From Timema cristinae (taxonomy: Eukaryota > Arthropoda > Insecta > Phasmatodea > Timematidae), in contig JBCFYV010003508.1 of NCBI GenBank assembly GCA_039000515.1, forward strand, positions 48,073,265-48,137,264: a stretch of DNA of 64,000 nt, written 5' to 3'. The position numbers and the translations under genes were made by a program. Below, piece by piece: positions 24,706 to 35,263 of this stretch (its first letter is position 1; the number at the start of each line of letters is the position of its first letter). The notes under the pieces are model-generated. The model was not told where the DNA came from. It saw only the letters and a program-made list of their open reading frames with translations, and did no database searches.

Positions 24706-26020
24706 ACAATTTACACTCCATTTCCAAATAAACACATCCCCTTTACTCTCAGCCATAACCCTCTAGTCTCCAACTCCGTATTAAATTCGTGGAAACGCTT
24801 CTGTTCAATAATCATGTTACTAGATTTCTCAATTCTACATTAATGTCCCACCAAACTACCTCTAAAAGTCTACACAAGTCATTCTGAACCATTTTCTCAG
24901 ACCTACCTCTCAAGGAACTGTATTTAATTGTTTCCCATTCACCCAGACTTACTCTCAGAGGTAACATTTGGAATAGTCACAGTTCTAATTAACAAAAGTG
25001 TAAGTTATAGTAGTGTAATGTCAATTTGAGGAATTGACATCAATAAATACAATCAGTCAGATACTATTTCACGTGTTCATGCGAGTTAACCAAGTCTGAA
25101 ATAAAAAAATACTTTATTACAAAAGGTTCACTAATGGTGTAAAAGAACAATATATGTTAGGAAGTTGAAATAAGACGTAAAAAGAAACATATCAGCTCAG
25201 TATACAATTTATTGTTCTTAGTTTAAGCCAACAAATATCAAATATTTTTCAAACATGTTCACAATGGTTCAATTGGAAATTTCTTATTACAGTAAAGCTT
25301 TGAAATTCGAACGTCAAAAGCCCAGATCGTTGATAATCTGGATCGCTAAGAAAAAATATTATTTTTTAAAAATAACCACCATAAAACGCACCTCAACCCT
25401 TGTTCAAAAAACAAAAGCAAATTAATACTTTATTCGTTGTTATAATTTTGTCTTAATATATTCCTTCAAAATGTGTGATATTTTGCAAACAAAAATGTGT
25501 AAGTTTGTTGTTTAGATAAAGCGAAAACCTTTCTATCTTATCACTGAGTCTCCGTAAGTAGCCCGTCCATGTTTATTATTTTTATTTTTAAACATAGGTA
25601 CTGTATTTTCGAGAATCCAGACAGGTCGATGCTCAATTAGTCCGACTTATCGCTGATCTACCGTATCTTCTCATTTCATAAAAATGGTAAAATTTCAATC
25701 TTGTTTATCTATTAATAAACCAAGTCTAAATATATTATTTTCAACATTTGTAACAGCATACATTTTGAGATATACGATCTACAAGCTTTCAAAGTACTTA
25801 CCCATTTTATATCTTTATTTAACTGCAATATTAAGGAACAGGGATCAAAAAATATAATTTGAACGAATCAAAAATCAAATCACATTTAAAATACTATTGC
25901 TTAACACTCTTGCACTATTTAAATAAAAAGTTATGTTAAAATTAATGAAATCACATAAAAACATTAATTCAATTAATAACATAATTAGGAACACAAAACT
26001 ATCTAAATTAATTTTAATTC
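24706..26020. other. Intronic AT-rich DNA, no exon seen
   Basis: 24760-24960 resembles decayed transposon coding DNA on minus, but no motif is firm. 25290-25670 may be a Tigger/pogo-type MITE. The rest is AT-rich and featureless. Confidence 0.35.
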
Positions 26021-26021
26021 T

Positions 26022-26275
26022 AGCATCACGTCTTTACTACCCGTCCGGGCTATACGCTTAAGTACTAATTACGCTAATGGGTTAGGAATGGGGAAGGTAT
26101 AATTTAGAAGAAGTAAACCCGCATTTGCGTGGAGAGAGTGGAAAACAATTTGGTGACCCCTCCCCCCCTCAAATCACCCGACCGAGATTCTAACTTCTAT
26201 CTCCTCGTCCCCAGTAGTCTAATCAACACAAAATTAGCGCGTTACCTAATTACGCCACCGAGGCGGATATATCTA
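26022..26275 (-). mobile_element. SINE-A copy
   Basis: Reverse SINE-A: tail CATCACGTCTTTACTACCCG, body, CACCCGACCGAGATTCTAAC (box B), and head ATTACGCCACCGAGGCGG. Moderately diverged. It lies in the carboxypeptidase intron. Confidence 0.9.
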
Positions 26276-26390
26276 AATTAAATTACATCCCTTGAAATAA
26301 TCGTCATGCTAACAAAAAAATATATATATATTTTTTTTTTACATGACTAACTGAACTAGTATAAAATTCATGATAAATTATTATTGGGTG

Positions 26391-26690
26391 AGCTGGTGGT
26401 CTAGGGGTAAGGTGTCGGACTTCTGAGTTGGGGGTCCGGGGTTCAATCCTCGGTCCCGGCACAAATTTATCTGATTACCAAACCCTTCCTTCATCTCTGA
26501 CAAGACATCTTGTGAATGTGGGGAATGCCAGGCTTCCACCGTGGTTCGGATCCCACGTTAAACTGTAGGTCCTCCATTTTATCTCACAATCACCCTACCA
26601 TTACACGTTAGCGTAAGTGCGTATAAACCGAAGGGGTAGTAAGATGCGGTGGTAATAATAATAATAATTATTATTATTATACCACTATGC
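26391..26690 (+). mobile_element. SINE-B copy, full length
   Basis: The head is complete: GGTGGTCTAGGGGTAAGGTG (box A) and GGGGTTCAATCCTCGG (box B). Then the SINE-B body and the tail GTAGTAAGATGCGGTGGTAA with (TAA)n. This is the best reference copy for SINE-B in the window. Confidence 0.93.
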
Positions 26691-27870
26691 TTTTTAAAAT
26701 ATTCTCCTATTTATATATTGCTGAAAGGAAGTTGTATTTTAAAACCTAATAACTGGAGCAGATACACATCATTATTGAAAGCCTCTACTCGAGGAATGCA
26801 CAGAAGTTATTGGAGGTTTATTGAATTTTGCATGAAGATTATTCCTATTAATACGTGCGCCAGATATACTACATTTCTAGGCCTTTCTATTTTCTCTCGA
26901 CACCTCGGAGCGAGAAGTATTGTGATCGTTAAAAATATAACTTGAGATTTTAATAAATGTCGACGTTTCATGAATCCCTGTAACCAAAAGAGTTATTTTC
27001 GCATTGGCGTCTGTCTGTCTGTCCGTCTGTCTAACCGTGGGCTAGAGCCGAAACTATTTTACCAATGAGGCTGGGGGTCCCACAAGGTCCTCCCGAAAGG
27101 TTTTTGGAATTAGATATCTAACTCTAAATTTGTGGGTTGTTTACTGAAGGACAAAAAGAGAAAAGATAACTTTTTTCCAAATTCGTTATAACGATTTTGT
27201 TTAAATTTGATATATAGACACTGCTTATAATTATAAACAAGATGGAAGTTCTCATTTTCTCGTGAAAATGACTTTGAGGTTACTTTACATGGAGTAAATG
27301 GTCCAATTTATATAATTTTTCCCTCAACTATTTGAGATACGTAATAACTTATCATTGCAAAGTTGTACTATTAAAGATAAAAATATTTTATTTGAAATAT
27401 ATTTTTTATAAAACCAATCATTTCTGAGCTATAAGTAAATTTATTAACTTTTTTAATTCAGGTCTTTGAAAATTAATTGTATTCTTATGCTCTTTGGCGG
27501 GCAAAGATGTTTCTCTTTTCTCAATTTTCCTGTGAGTGTTCCTAGTTCCTAGTACTAGATCTATTGAGTAGGTAACAGTGTATATTATTTCATCTATGAT
27601 CAATAATGTATAGAACTATAATCTCGTTTCACAAATCTCACGAGTTTTTTTAGTAAATGTCTATTTTAAGATGAAAGCGAGAGAAAGTCTGCGGGCTGCA
27701 CCTTAACATTTATTTTATTTATGAATAACACATGTAAATATTCATGTAAATCATGCATTTGCGCATGCTTTTGATACAACAAACTGAATTATTAAAATCA
27801 CTATAAATATGATACATTGTTTAATAGACATGTCTAGTTTATTTTTAATTCTTTGATATTGCACACTTAC
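26691..27870. other. Intronic DNA, possible dispersed repeat
   Basis: A GTCTGTCTGTCTGTCCGTCTG run at 27010 is followed by about 350 bp of moderate complexity that looks repeat-derived. Nothing here resembles the missing carboxypeptidase exon. Confidence 0.35.
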
Positions 27871-28037
27871 TTCGCTGGCTTTTGTGAAGTTCTCTTTTTT
27901 AATAGCTTTTCTCGCTGCATCTTCATAAGCCTTCATAATATTCTTTGTGTCGTGATCTATCAATCCTAGATTGTAGCCCAGCTTACTGTAGTGCAAGGCT
28001 GTTAATGGATCAGTGAAACCATCTCCTATGATCAAAC
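27871..28037 (-). CDS. CPVL: Serine carboxypeptidase (CPVL-like), exon 5
   Basis: Acceptor TATCTCAG before 28037; donor GAA/GTAAGT at 27871. It begins GLIIGDGFTDPLTALHYSKL, the family's IGDGFTDP block, then GYNLGLID and a charged helix ending KENFTKASE. It is preceded in phase 1 and ends in phase 0. The donor lacks the usual G at -1, but the GTAAGT match is strong. Confidence 0.95.
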
Positions 28038-28094
28038 CTGAGATACAATATCAAAACATAAGTATCTTACACATTATACTGCTATAAAACCACA

Positions 28095-28400
28095 CGGCTC
28101 ACTCACTCACTGACATCAATGTTTACCCACTTCCAGGTGAGATAGAAACTTGAAATTTGGAAAACTTATAGCTTTTAGCCTGTAATCGACGGGAAAATTC
28201 CAAAAAGTTTAAAAAAAACCTTTTTTAAACCCCAGAAAAAAGTTCAAAATGTCGGAGCAACTTTAAAGTCGGTGCGGACCTTTCTTTGGAGGTTTCTTGT
28301 GGCTAAACGGTAAGACCTATCAAAAAACGGCTTTGGATAGTTACATTAGTTTACATCTACTTGCAAAGAAAACTCACTGCAAAGCGAGTTCAAATATACA
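28095..28400. repeat. Dispersed repeat X, copy 2 (inverted)
   Basis: Inverted relative to 10.9-11.2 kb: CTCACTCACTCACTGACATC, then TGTTTACCCACTTCCAG, CGACGGGAAAATTCC and TTGTGGCTAAACGGTAAGA. Internal to the carboxypeptidase intron. Confidence 0.7.
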
Positions 28401-28439
28401 ACACGACTACTGATTAAGGCTCACCCATAGATCATTTAA

Positions 28440-28805
28440 TGCTTTTTTTTGGCACCATACAAACTGCTAGACAACAAACTGCTCGACAAGCTATAAAAAA
28501 TATTTGGAAGGCTGGGTGGGTCAAGTGGCCGACACGACTTGGACCAACTGCTAGACAAGCTCAGGTATAGGAGTACAAAGTGATAGACAACCAAGCGATC
28601 GACACGAGAGAACAAATCTGTAAAAAGACCAACTGCTAGACACCCAGAAACGACTTGGACCAAGTGATCGACACGAGCTGGGCCATGTGATAGACAAGCT
28701 CCCATATAAGAGGACAAAGTGATAGACAGCCAAGCGGTCGACACGAGAGGACCAACTGCTCGACAAACATCAGATGAATCCATTTAAGAATGGCTCAAGT
28801 GACAG
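28440..28805 (-). repeat. Degenerate 20-22 bp minisatellite, inverted to 30.6 kb
   Basis: Irregular units around GTGATAGACAA, GATCGACACGAGAG and ACTGCTAGACAAGC. The block 28500-28615 is the near-exact inverse of 30630-30755, including GGGTGGGTCAAGTGGCCGAC. Serine-rich open frames on minus are artefacts. Confidence 0.85.
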
Positions 28806-29224
28806 ACAAGTTATTTCAAAACTAATAAAGTGATAAATATGGACTTAGAAAGTTGGGTATAAGGATGGTCTGGATCCTCCTAGAAATTGCTGCCCTCCCG
28901 ACACCCTAGATCTAACTAACCCAAAAGGGGTGAGGTCCACTTATATTGTATAAACTTAAACCATCGTGTTTTTAATTTTAATAATTTACTTAACATTGCA
29001 CTCTTTAAAATATATTTTCTAACACTAGTTTAGTTATCATTTCGAATAAATAATAGGTTTTGATACATACAATATGGTATCTGAAAATAAAGAATGTTTC
29101 TCTGAATGAAACGAGTTATCGGATCTGGGGAAAGGAGACAAATGTTTTGTTATAAATGGTAAAATCATACTTTATGAACTAACAAGATGAAATAAAAAAT
29201 TATATAAAAGAGCAATTGCCAGAA

Positions 29225-29440
29225 ACTAAGTTGGTAGCTTATGATCAGGGTTCGATTCCGGTCAGTTACAGTGAGGGTGATTTTTCTTAAAAGGTTTTCC
29301 ACTCTGCCACCACGCAAATTCAGGTTCACTATAAATAAATTTAATCTTCCTCATTCTCAACACATTAACGTAATTAGTAAATAAGCGTATAACCCGAACA
29401 GGTGGTAAAGACACAGTGATACAAAAAAAAAAACCTAATT
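29225..29440 (+). mobile_element. SINE A/C-type copy, head degraded
   Basis: Box B CAGGGTTCGATTCCGG, body GGTTTTCCACTCTGCCACCA, tail AAGCGTATAACCCGAAC. Box A is reduced to AGTTGGTAGC. Confidence 0.75.
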
Positions 29441-29790
29441 GCACTAATGGATTAAAGAAGAAATGTTGTTATTATAAGATATGTACTCTCATTTGCATGT
29501 AGGGAGAATGTAAACCATTAATGAAATATCACCCTCCATACACCCAGCTGGATTTGAAGCCTGATATTCCCGTCATTGACAGTCCAGTCTATTTTGAGAA
29601 TGACGCTTTAGACCATCAACCATCGAAGCTAAGAATATTTTGTTGATGTTGTGTTAGCACCAGGTTTATTAATGGGTTAGAATAAGGAGCTAAGTTAAGA
29701 TGAAATAATCCCGCATTAGTGTAAAAGTTAGATGTAAAAATCACAAGGGTGGTAACTATCAGCCCAATCCACTCAGTCGGAATGATTACT
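29441..29790 (-). mobile_element. Two decayed SINE-C copies
   Basis: The first (about 29441-29635) has GGAGAATGTAAACCAT, CACCCAGCTGGATTTGAAGC and GACCATCAACCATCGAAGC. A second, weaker copy (29650-29790) has GCACCAGG and ATCCCGCATTAGTG. Both are old. Confidence 0.55.
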
Positions 29791-29829
29791 CTTATTCAAG
29801 CTACTCTAAAACCTTACAAGACCGTATGA

Positions 29830-30495
29830 CAAACAGCGTTATTTAGGAGGTCAGACAATACTTAGACCTAGCAAACAGCGTTATTTAGGAGGTCAGACAA
29901 TACCTACACCTAGCATAGTGTTATTTAGGAGGTCAAACAATACTTAGACCTAGCAAACAGTGTTATTTAGGAGGTCAGACAATACTTAGACCTAGCAAAC
30001 AGTGTTATTTAGGAGGTCAAACAATACTTTACACCTAGCATAAAGTGTTATTTAGGAGGTCAAACAATACTTTACACCTAGCATAAAGTGTTATTTAGGA
30101 GGTCAAACAATACTTTACACCTAGCATAAAGTGTTATTTAGGAGGTCAAATATACTTACACCTAGCACAGTATTATTTAGGAGGTCAAACAATACTTACA
30201 CCTTGCATACAGTGTTATTTAGGAGGTTAAACAATACTTACACCTAGCATACAGTGTTATTTAGGAGGTCAAACTATACTTACACCTAGCAAACAGTGTT
30301 ATTTAGGAGGTCAAACAATACTTTTCACCTAGCATAAAGTGTTATTCAGGAGGTCAATATTTCTTACACCTAGCACAGTATTATTTAGGAGGTCAAACAA
30401 TACTTACACCTAGCATACAGTGTTATTTAGGAGGTCAAACAATACTTACACCTTGCATACAGTGTTATTTAGGAGGTTAAACCATACTTACACTA
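29830..30495. repeat. 42-47 bp minisatellite, about 15 copies
   Basis: The unit contains GTTATTTAGGAGGTCAAACA followed by ATACTTACACCTAGCA. Two subtypes alternate (TTAGACC and TTACACC), with local runs of identical units. It lies in the carboxypeptidase intron between two inverted minisatellite blocks. Confidence 0.95.
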
Positions 30496-30611
30496 CTTGA
30501 CATATGTTTGTAGGGTTTGCTAAAGTAAGAATGAAGGTGAAAATAACTTGAAATCAAGGACAAGCGTGTATTGAATTAACTGTTCTGTCACTTAGCCCAC
30601 TCTTAACTGGA

Positions 30612-30905
30612 TGATATCAAAGTTTGTCGAGCAGTTGGTCCTCTCGTGTCGATCGCTTGGTTGTCTATCACTTTGTACTCCTATACATGAGCTTGTCTAG
30701 CAGTTGGTCCAAGTCGTGTCGGCCACTTGACCCACCCAGCCTTCCAAATAATTGTTTTCATTTTGTCTACCGGTTGGTTGTCTATCACATGGTCCAGCTC
30801 GTGTCGATCACTTGGTCCGTGTCGTTTCTTCATGTCTAGCAGTTTGCTGTCTACCACTTTGTCCTCTCGTGTCGACCACTTTGTTGTCTATCACTTTGCC
30901 TGCTC
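30612..30905 (+). repeat. Degenerate 20-22 bp minisatellite, inverted to 28.5 kb
   Basis: The plus-strand reading gives TTGTCTATCACTTTGTACTC and TCGTGTCGATCGCTTGG, the inverse of 28440-28805. With that block it could form a long stem in a transcript. Confidence 0.85.
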
Positions 30906-31535
30906 CCCTTTTTTTTTACTAACTTTTTATCCCCCCATAACCCCCTCCTCCCCCTTTGTAACAGCAAGTAGACAACAGCTTAACTCCATCTCCGAGCCTG
31001 TGTTACGTAACTTTTATCATCAAGAGTGGATGCCATTAATTGATAGGGAAGTTTCTTGTGATATTAAAAGAAGAATTCCGATACAATACTTCTTTAAATC
31101 TATTTTAAATCCTGAATATAAATAATTTCAGAGAATATTATTATTATTATTATTTATGGATAATTGCACACAAAAACAAATATTTGTTAAGAAAACTTTT
31201 TAAATTACTATCAGTCTTGCCAAGTAGAGTTTTGAGTATATTACTTTTCAAGTAGTAATAGCATACACAGAATGTGTATGAGAGTTCACAATATACTCGT
31301 ATGAATAATATAATACAAGACAATCATCACATGTGCTTGACGTTCTTAGTCTCGGGCAGACAAAGCCATCTAAAGTGCATGCGAAATATCGATAAACCAA
31401 AAGTAAGTGGTAAACTTGCACTTTCAACGCAGTAGATATTCTGAGGTTATCTATAAGTGTGTTTACTAAGGATGAAATCATGAACAGTAAGATTATTTTT
31501 CATTGTTAGAATTTAAGTATATTATTATTACTATT
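30906..31535. other. Intronic DNA, no exon seen
   Basis: A plus-strand frame 30960-31125 (ending ...SILNPEYK) looks loosely protein-like but matches nothing I know. It is antisense to the host gene and followed by AT-rich DNA. An (ATT)n tract at 31139-31153 and another at 31520-31548 are microsatellites. Confidence 0.3.
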
Positions 31536-31825
31536 ATTATTATTATTATTATTGTCACCGCGTCTTACTACCCGTTCGGGTTATACGCACTTACGCTAAT
31601 GTGTAATGGTAGGGTGATTGTGAGATGGAATGGAGGACCTACAGTTTAACGTGGATCCGAACCACGGTGGAGGCCTGGCATTCCACACATTCACAAGACG
31701 TCTTGTCAGAGGTGAAGGAAGGGTTTGGTAATCAGATAAATCTGTGCCGGGACCAAGGATTGAACCTCGGACCACCAGCACAGAAGTCTGACACCTTACC
31801 TCTAGACCACCAGGACACCAATTTA
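31536..31825 (-). mobile_element. SINE-B copy, full length
   Basis: Reverse SINE-B with (ATT)n, CACCGCGTCTTACTACCCG, the full body, GGATTGAACCTCGGACC (box B) and CCTTACCTCTAGACCACCAG (box A). Confidence 0.92.
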
Positions 31826-31899
31826 GGTATAAGATCTGTGTTACGTAACACTGATATGTATCCCCCCTCCCCCTCATGTAACAACATGTATCTATACCT

Positions 31900-32150
31900 G
31901 CTTCAGTGGCCTCATTGTCTAAGTCGTCACACTCTTCTTGTTAGACTGGATTGCTGAACACGGGGAGATTGAGGTTTAAGTCACTGAAGTTGGTCTTTCC
32001 GAAAGGTATTCCCCACTCTAATTTCACGAAAATGCGGGTACACTACCTTTAAAATGCTTTCTTTCTTACCCATACCTCATTAGAGTAATTCAGAAACGCG
32101 TACAGTCCGAACAGTTAGCGAGACGCGGCAGTAAAAATAAATAAATAAAA
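31900..32150 (+). mobile_element. SINE-C copy, diverged
   Basis: Head CTTCAGTGGCCTCATTGTCT, weak box B GAGGTTTAAGTCAC, body and tail GTCCGAACAGTTAGCGAGAC then (AAAT)n. A further tail scrap in reverse lies at 32195-32235. Confidence 0.82.
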
Positions 32151-32705
32151 CAAATATCCATACAGGCATATTTTAATGTATTAATGGTCCATTCTTTTAG
32201 CTCCGTGTCCTACTACCCGTTCGGCTTATACGCTATTTTTTAAAAATTTTAACAATAGTTTAAGTACTTAACATTCTGGGAAGCTCGTATGTCTAAGCCC
32301 TCATGACACACCCTTAGTCTGCAATATTCATATATCATATTATTATAGTTTATGATTCAATAATTGAGTGTATAAATTATATATATATTCAATTAATTGA
32401 AAAGGTGCATTTTAATTTACATTTATGAAGAGGGGAGTAGACACCCACTAACCCCCCCTCCCCCCAGCCTCTTAAACATACTCACACCCTGTAACACGTG
32501 CGTGAATACATTTTATACTGAGGTTTTACATTATTTCAAATACAAACGATTAAAAACTATCCATTTAATATATTGTACAAAAGTAAATTACCAATGTGCC
32601 CGCTTGTTATTTAAGAATTTTTCACATGAAAACCTAATTTCTCAAATGTCAATTTTTATTAATGCCAAATATATGAAACTAAACATATAATACTTTGAAA
32701 ATTAC

Positions 32706-32780
32706 CTTTAAGGTTAATTTTTAGATCAGCCTTTTTATTTTTATGATGTATAGTGTGGCCCAGGGCTGGAATATATTTTC
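32706..32780 (-). CDS. CPVL: Serine carboxypeptidase (CPVL-like), exon 4
   Basis: A 75-base exon too short to stand out as an open frame. Acceptor TTGTTCAACAG before 32780; donor AAAG/GTAATT at 32706. With the split Gly it reads GKYIPALGHTIHHKNKKADL then KINLKG, continuing GESYAG from exon 3 and leading into the GLIIGDGFTDP of exon 5. Phases (1 in, 1 out) fit both neighbours exactly. Confidence 0.95.
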
Positions 32781-33912
32781 CTGTTGAACAAAATAACAAT
32801 ATTAAACATAATATTATGAAACTTTTTAAAAAGGTTTTTAAAAATAAATTATTAATAAATTAACACGCACATAATATAAAGCGTAAAATAGTTATTGATC
32901 TATCTATTTATCAAACGAGTCAGATAAATTACAATACTATCTTAAGCAACCAAAGATAAAGCATTTTAAAATCATTAAATCAACATCAATATTCATATAC
33001 AGAACCTGTTTTTAAGTTCAGTCAAATAACAAAGCGTTAGTTACAATCTCTCCAGTTAAATACAACGTGTTTAATAAGTAACCCGTTAACTTTAATAACT
33101 TGGTTCAAAATGGTTAAGTTCATACATCAAGATAGTATCATTGAGAGCTCGTAACGCTTTGACTTGTTGGCGTTAAGTGTAACGCAGAGTGGAGAAGGTA
33201 TAGAAACATGGGCAAATATTTACTTTTTCTCCTGTTTTTTTAATGAAAAAAAATCAAAATTGTGTGTTTGGTCTTTGGCTGCAATTTGCTAACAACTTCT
33301 ACGCATCAATATCCAGATAAAAATGACAAAATGTAAATTTCCTTTTATTCGCTCTTCAACATCTTTCTTTTTATTTTGTTCAATAAACTTATGAAAAAAT
33401 ATAATGTTTATTTTCACATTTTTACATTTTATTTTACATTTTATTCTTTGAAATTAAAAAAAGTATTTTTTCTTTTCAGTGAAAATTGGTTTATGAAACA
33501 TGGCTTAGCTCAGAATTTAAATTCAGATGCTCTAAAATTCCCTCCCACAAGGTTAAATTTCTGAAATGTTCACTCTAGAAGGATCCCCCTGAAGGTGGGG
33601 CTCTCCAATCAACCCCCAACCCCATTTATAAAACCTACATGGCCACCCTTGCCTAGCCCCGTGGCTTCTTTGGTGCTGACTGACAGCTCACATCTGTTTT
33701 AAAAACTATTAGCATATAATATGGTGCTAAGATGAATATATATAATAATATTGTAAATAATACTTTAGTTTCGGTTAATTTTACTTGTCTTATGCTAAGA
33801 TTTACTCATTTTAAAGCAAATGTTAATAACTTTTATATTTATTTTAAATCTGACAATTTATTTTATAAACAAATATCCACGTGAAAATATATATTCAGAA
33901 CATTAAATTTAT

Positions 33913-33957
33913 CCCATACATACATACATACATACACACACACACATACACACACAC
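33913..33957. repeat. (CATA)n/(CA)n microsatellite
   Basis: CATACATACATA passes into CACACACACA just inside the intron downstream of exon 3 of the carboxypeptidase. Confidence 0.95.
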
Positions 33958-33980
33958 TGAGCTACTTGTTTATCTCTTAC

Positions 33981-34127
33981 CTGCGTAGGATTCTCCTGAA
34001 ATAAAGAAATCTCTTTTTTGAAGTTCTGGGAACAATGTGAAGAATTGCGACATGGCGGAATACAGTTCGTTACCAACTTGAGTCTGGTTCGAGGCGTAGC
34101 CGGCATCATTTTCCGTGTAGCTGAAAC
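33981..34127 (-). CDS. CPVL: Serine carboxypeptidase (CPVL-like), exon 3 with catalytic serine
   Basis: Acceptor CCTGAAG before 34127 behind a T run; donor GCAG/GTAAGA at 33981. It starts G-FSYTENDAGYASNQTQVGN, continuing the GTG of exon 2 (family motif DNPVGTGFS). It ends RDFFISGESYAG, with the nucleophile serine in GESYAG. 48 full codons, phase 1 at both ends. The acceptor region is repeated four times upstream (34118-34298). Confidence 0.97.
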
Positions 34128-34298
34128 CTTCAGGGTCAAAAAAAAAAGATTACTCTCCTGTGATAGCTGAAACCTTCAGGATCAAAAAAAAAAAGATTAC
34201 TCTCCTGTGATAGCTGAAACCTTCAGGATAAAAAAAAAGATTACTCTCCTGTGATAGCTGAAACCTTCAGTACAAAAAAAAATATTACTCTCCTGTGA
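34118..34298 (-). repeat. Four tandem copies of the exon 3 splice acceptor
   Basis: Units of 46, 47, 44 and 44 bp at 34118-34163, 34164-34210, 34211-34254 and 34255-34298. In transcript sense each holds ACAGGAGAGTAATC, a T run, CCTGAAG (or a variant) and the first ten exon bases GTTTCAGCTA. Only the most downstream unit runs into the open frame. Confidence 0.95.
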
Positions 34299-34439
34299 TA
34301 GCGAAACTTTTAAATAAAGACTGGCGCGTTAATTGCTCATATTTTGTTCTTATAATTCACTGTGTTGATTTGGCTTGGAATAACCAAAAATGCATCCTGA
34401 TTATAAGCGAAAACACGATACGGGTATGTAAAAAGGAAA

Positions 34440-34600
34440 AATAAAGGCCTTCAGTAAAATGTCATCAATGTTCCACATGTCCATCACAGACCCAGCCTTA
34501 AAATCTGAGTTAAGAATGACGCTGGACCCAGGATAGCTCAGCGGTAAGAGTATTGGTGTTATAAGCCTAGAGTTCTGTGTTCGAGTTACGTGTTGATATG
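34440..34600 (+). mobile_element. SINE-F tRNA-like unit
   Basis: Conserved upstream sequence (CATGTCCATCACAGACC) is followed by box A GGATAGCTCAGCGGTAAGAG and box B TGTGTTCGAGTT. It resembles 45.82 and 56.70 kb. The end is overtaken by a LINE insertion. Confidence 0.7.
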
Positions 34601-35263
34601 TATTTTTTATTATTATTAGGTGTTCTGTCTTACGACAGGACCATTCCTTTTGTCAATGAAATTAGACCACCAATGCTCTTTGCTCTCTGCCTCCTTCTTC
34701 CTAAGCTCCTCTTTTCCTCAACCTTTCCTCCTATGACGTCGTTCAGAAGACAGTTCCTCCTAAGGATGTGTCCAGTTTGCTTTGAACCGAAGAATCACAT
34801 CCAAAATGGTTCTCTTCTCACCCACTCTTCTCAGGACTTCATTTGTCCCCCTGTCTGTCTGTCCACCTGATCTTCTCAAGTCTTCTCTAGCTCACATTTC
34901 AAAGCTCTTTTGGTGTTATAGCCTAGAGTTCTGTGTTCGAGTTACGTGTTGATATGTATTTTTTATTATTATTAGGTGTTCTGTCTTACGACAGGACCAT
35001 TCCTTTTGTCAATGAAATTAGACCACCAATGCTCTTTGCTCTCTGCCTCCTTCTTCCTAAGCTCCTCTTTTCCTCAACCTTTCCTCCTATGACGTCGTTC
35101 AGAAGACAGTTCCTCCTAAGGATGTGTCCAGTTTGCTTTGAACCGAAGAATCACATCCAAAATGGTTCTCTTCTCACCCACTCTTCTCAGGACTTCATTT
35201 GTCCCCCTGTCTGTCTGTCCACCTGATCTTCTCAAGTCTTCTCTAGCTCACATTTCAAAGCTC
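34551..35263. repeat. 356-bp tandem duplication
   Basis: 34551-34907 and 34908-35263 are near identical; a 97-codon frame repeats at 34577 and 34933. The unit joins a piece of SINE-F to a LINE 3' end. Confidence 0.95.

Larger units (their letters stand above)
24133..27870 (-). other. CPVL: Carboxypeptidase intron region lacking an expected exon
   Basis: Between the exon ending at 27871 (phase 0) and the one starting at 24132 (needs two preceding codon bases), an exon of 3n+2 bases is required. The family has roughly 45-50 residues here. I read the minus strand through this span and found no match. It holds SINE-C, SINE-A and SINE-B copies, AT-rich DNA, and a possible Tigger/pogo-like end at about 25290 (ACAGTAAAGC...TTCGAACG). 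Confidence 0.6.

Noticed and set aside
30960..31125. Possible exon ending ...NPEYK
   Set aside because: Antisense in an intron, no family match and no convincing acceptor.
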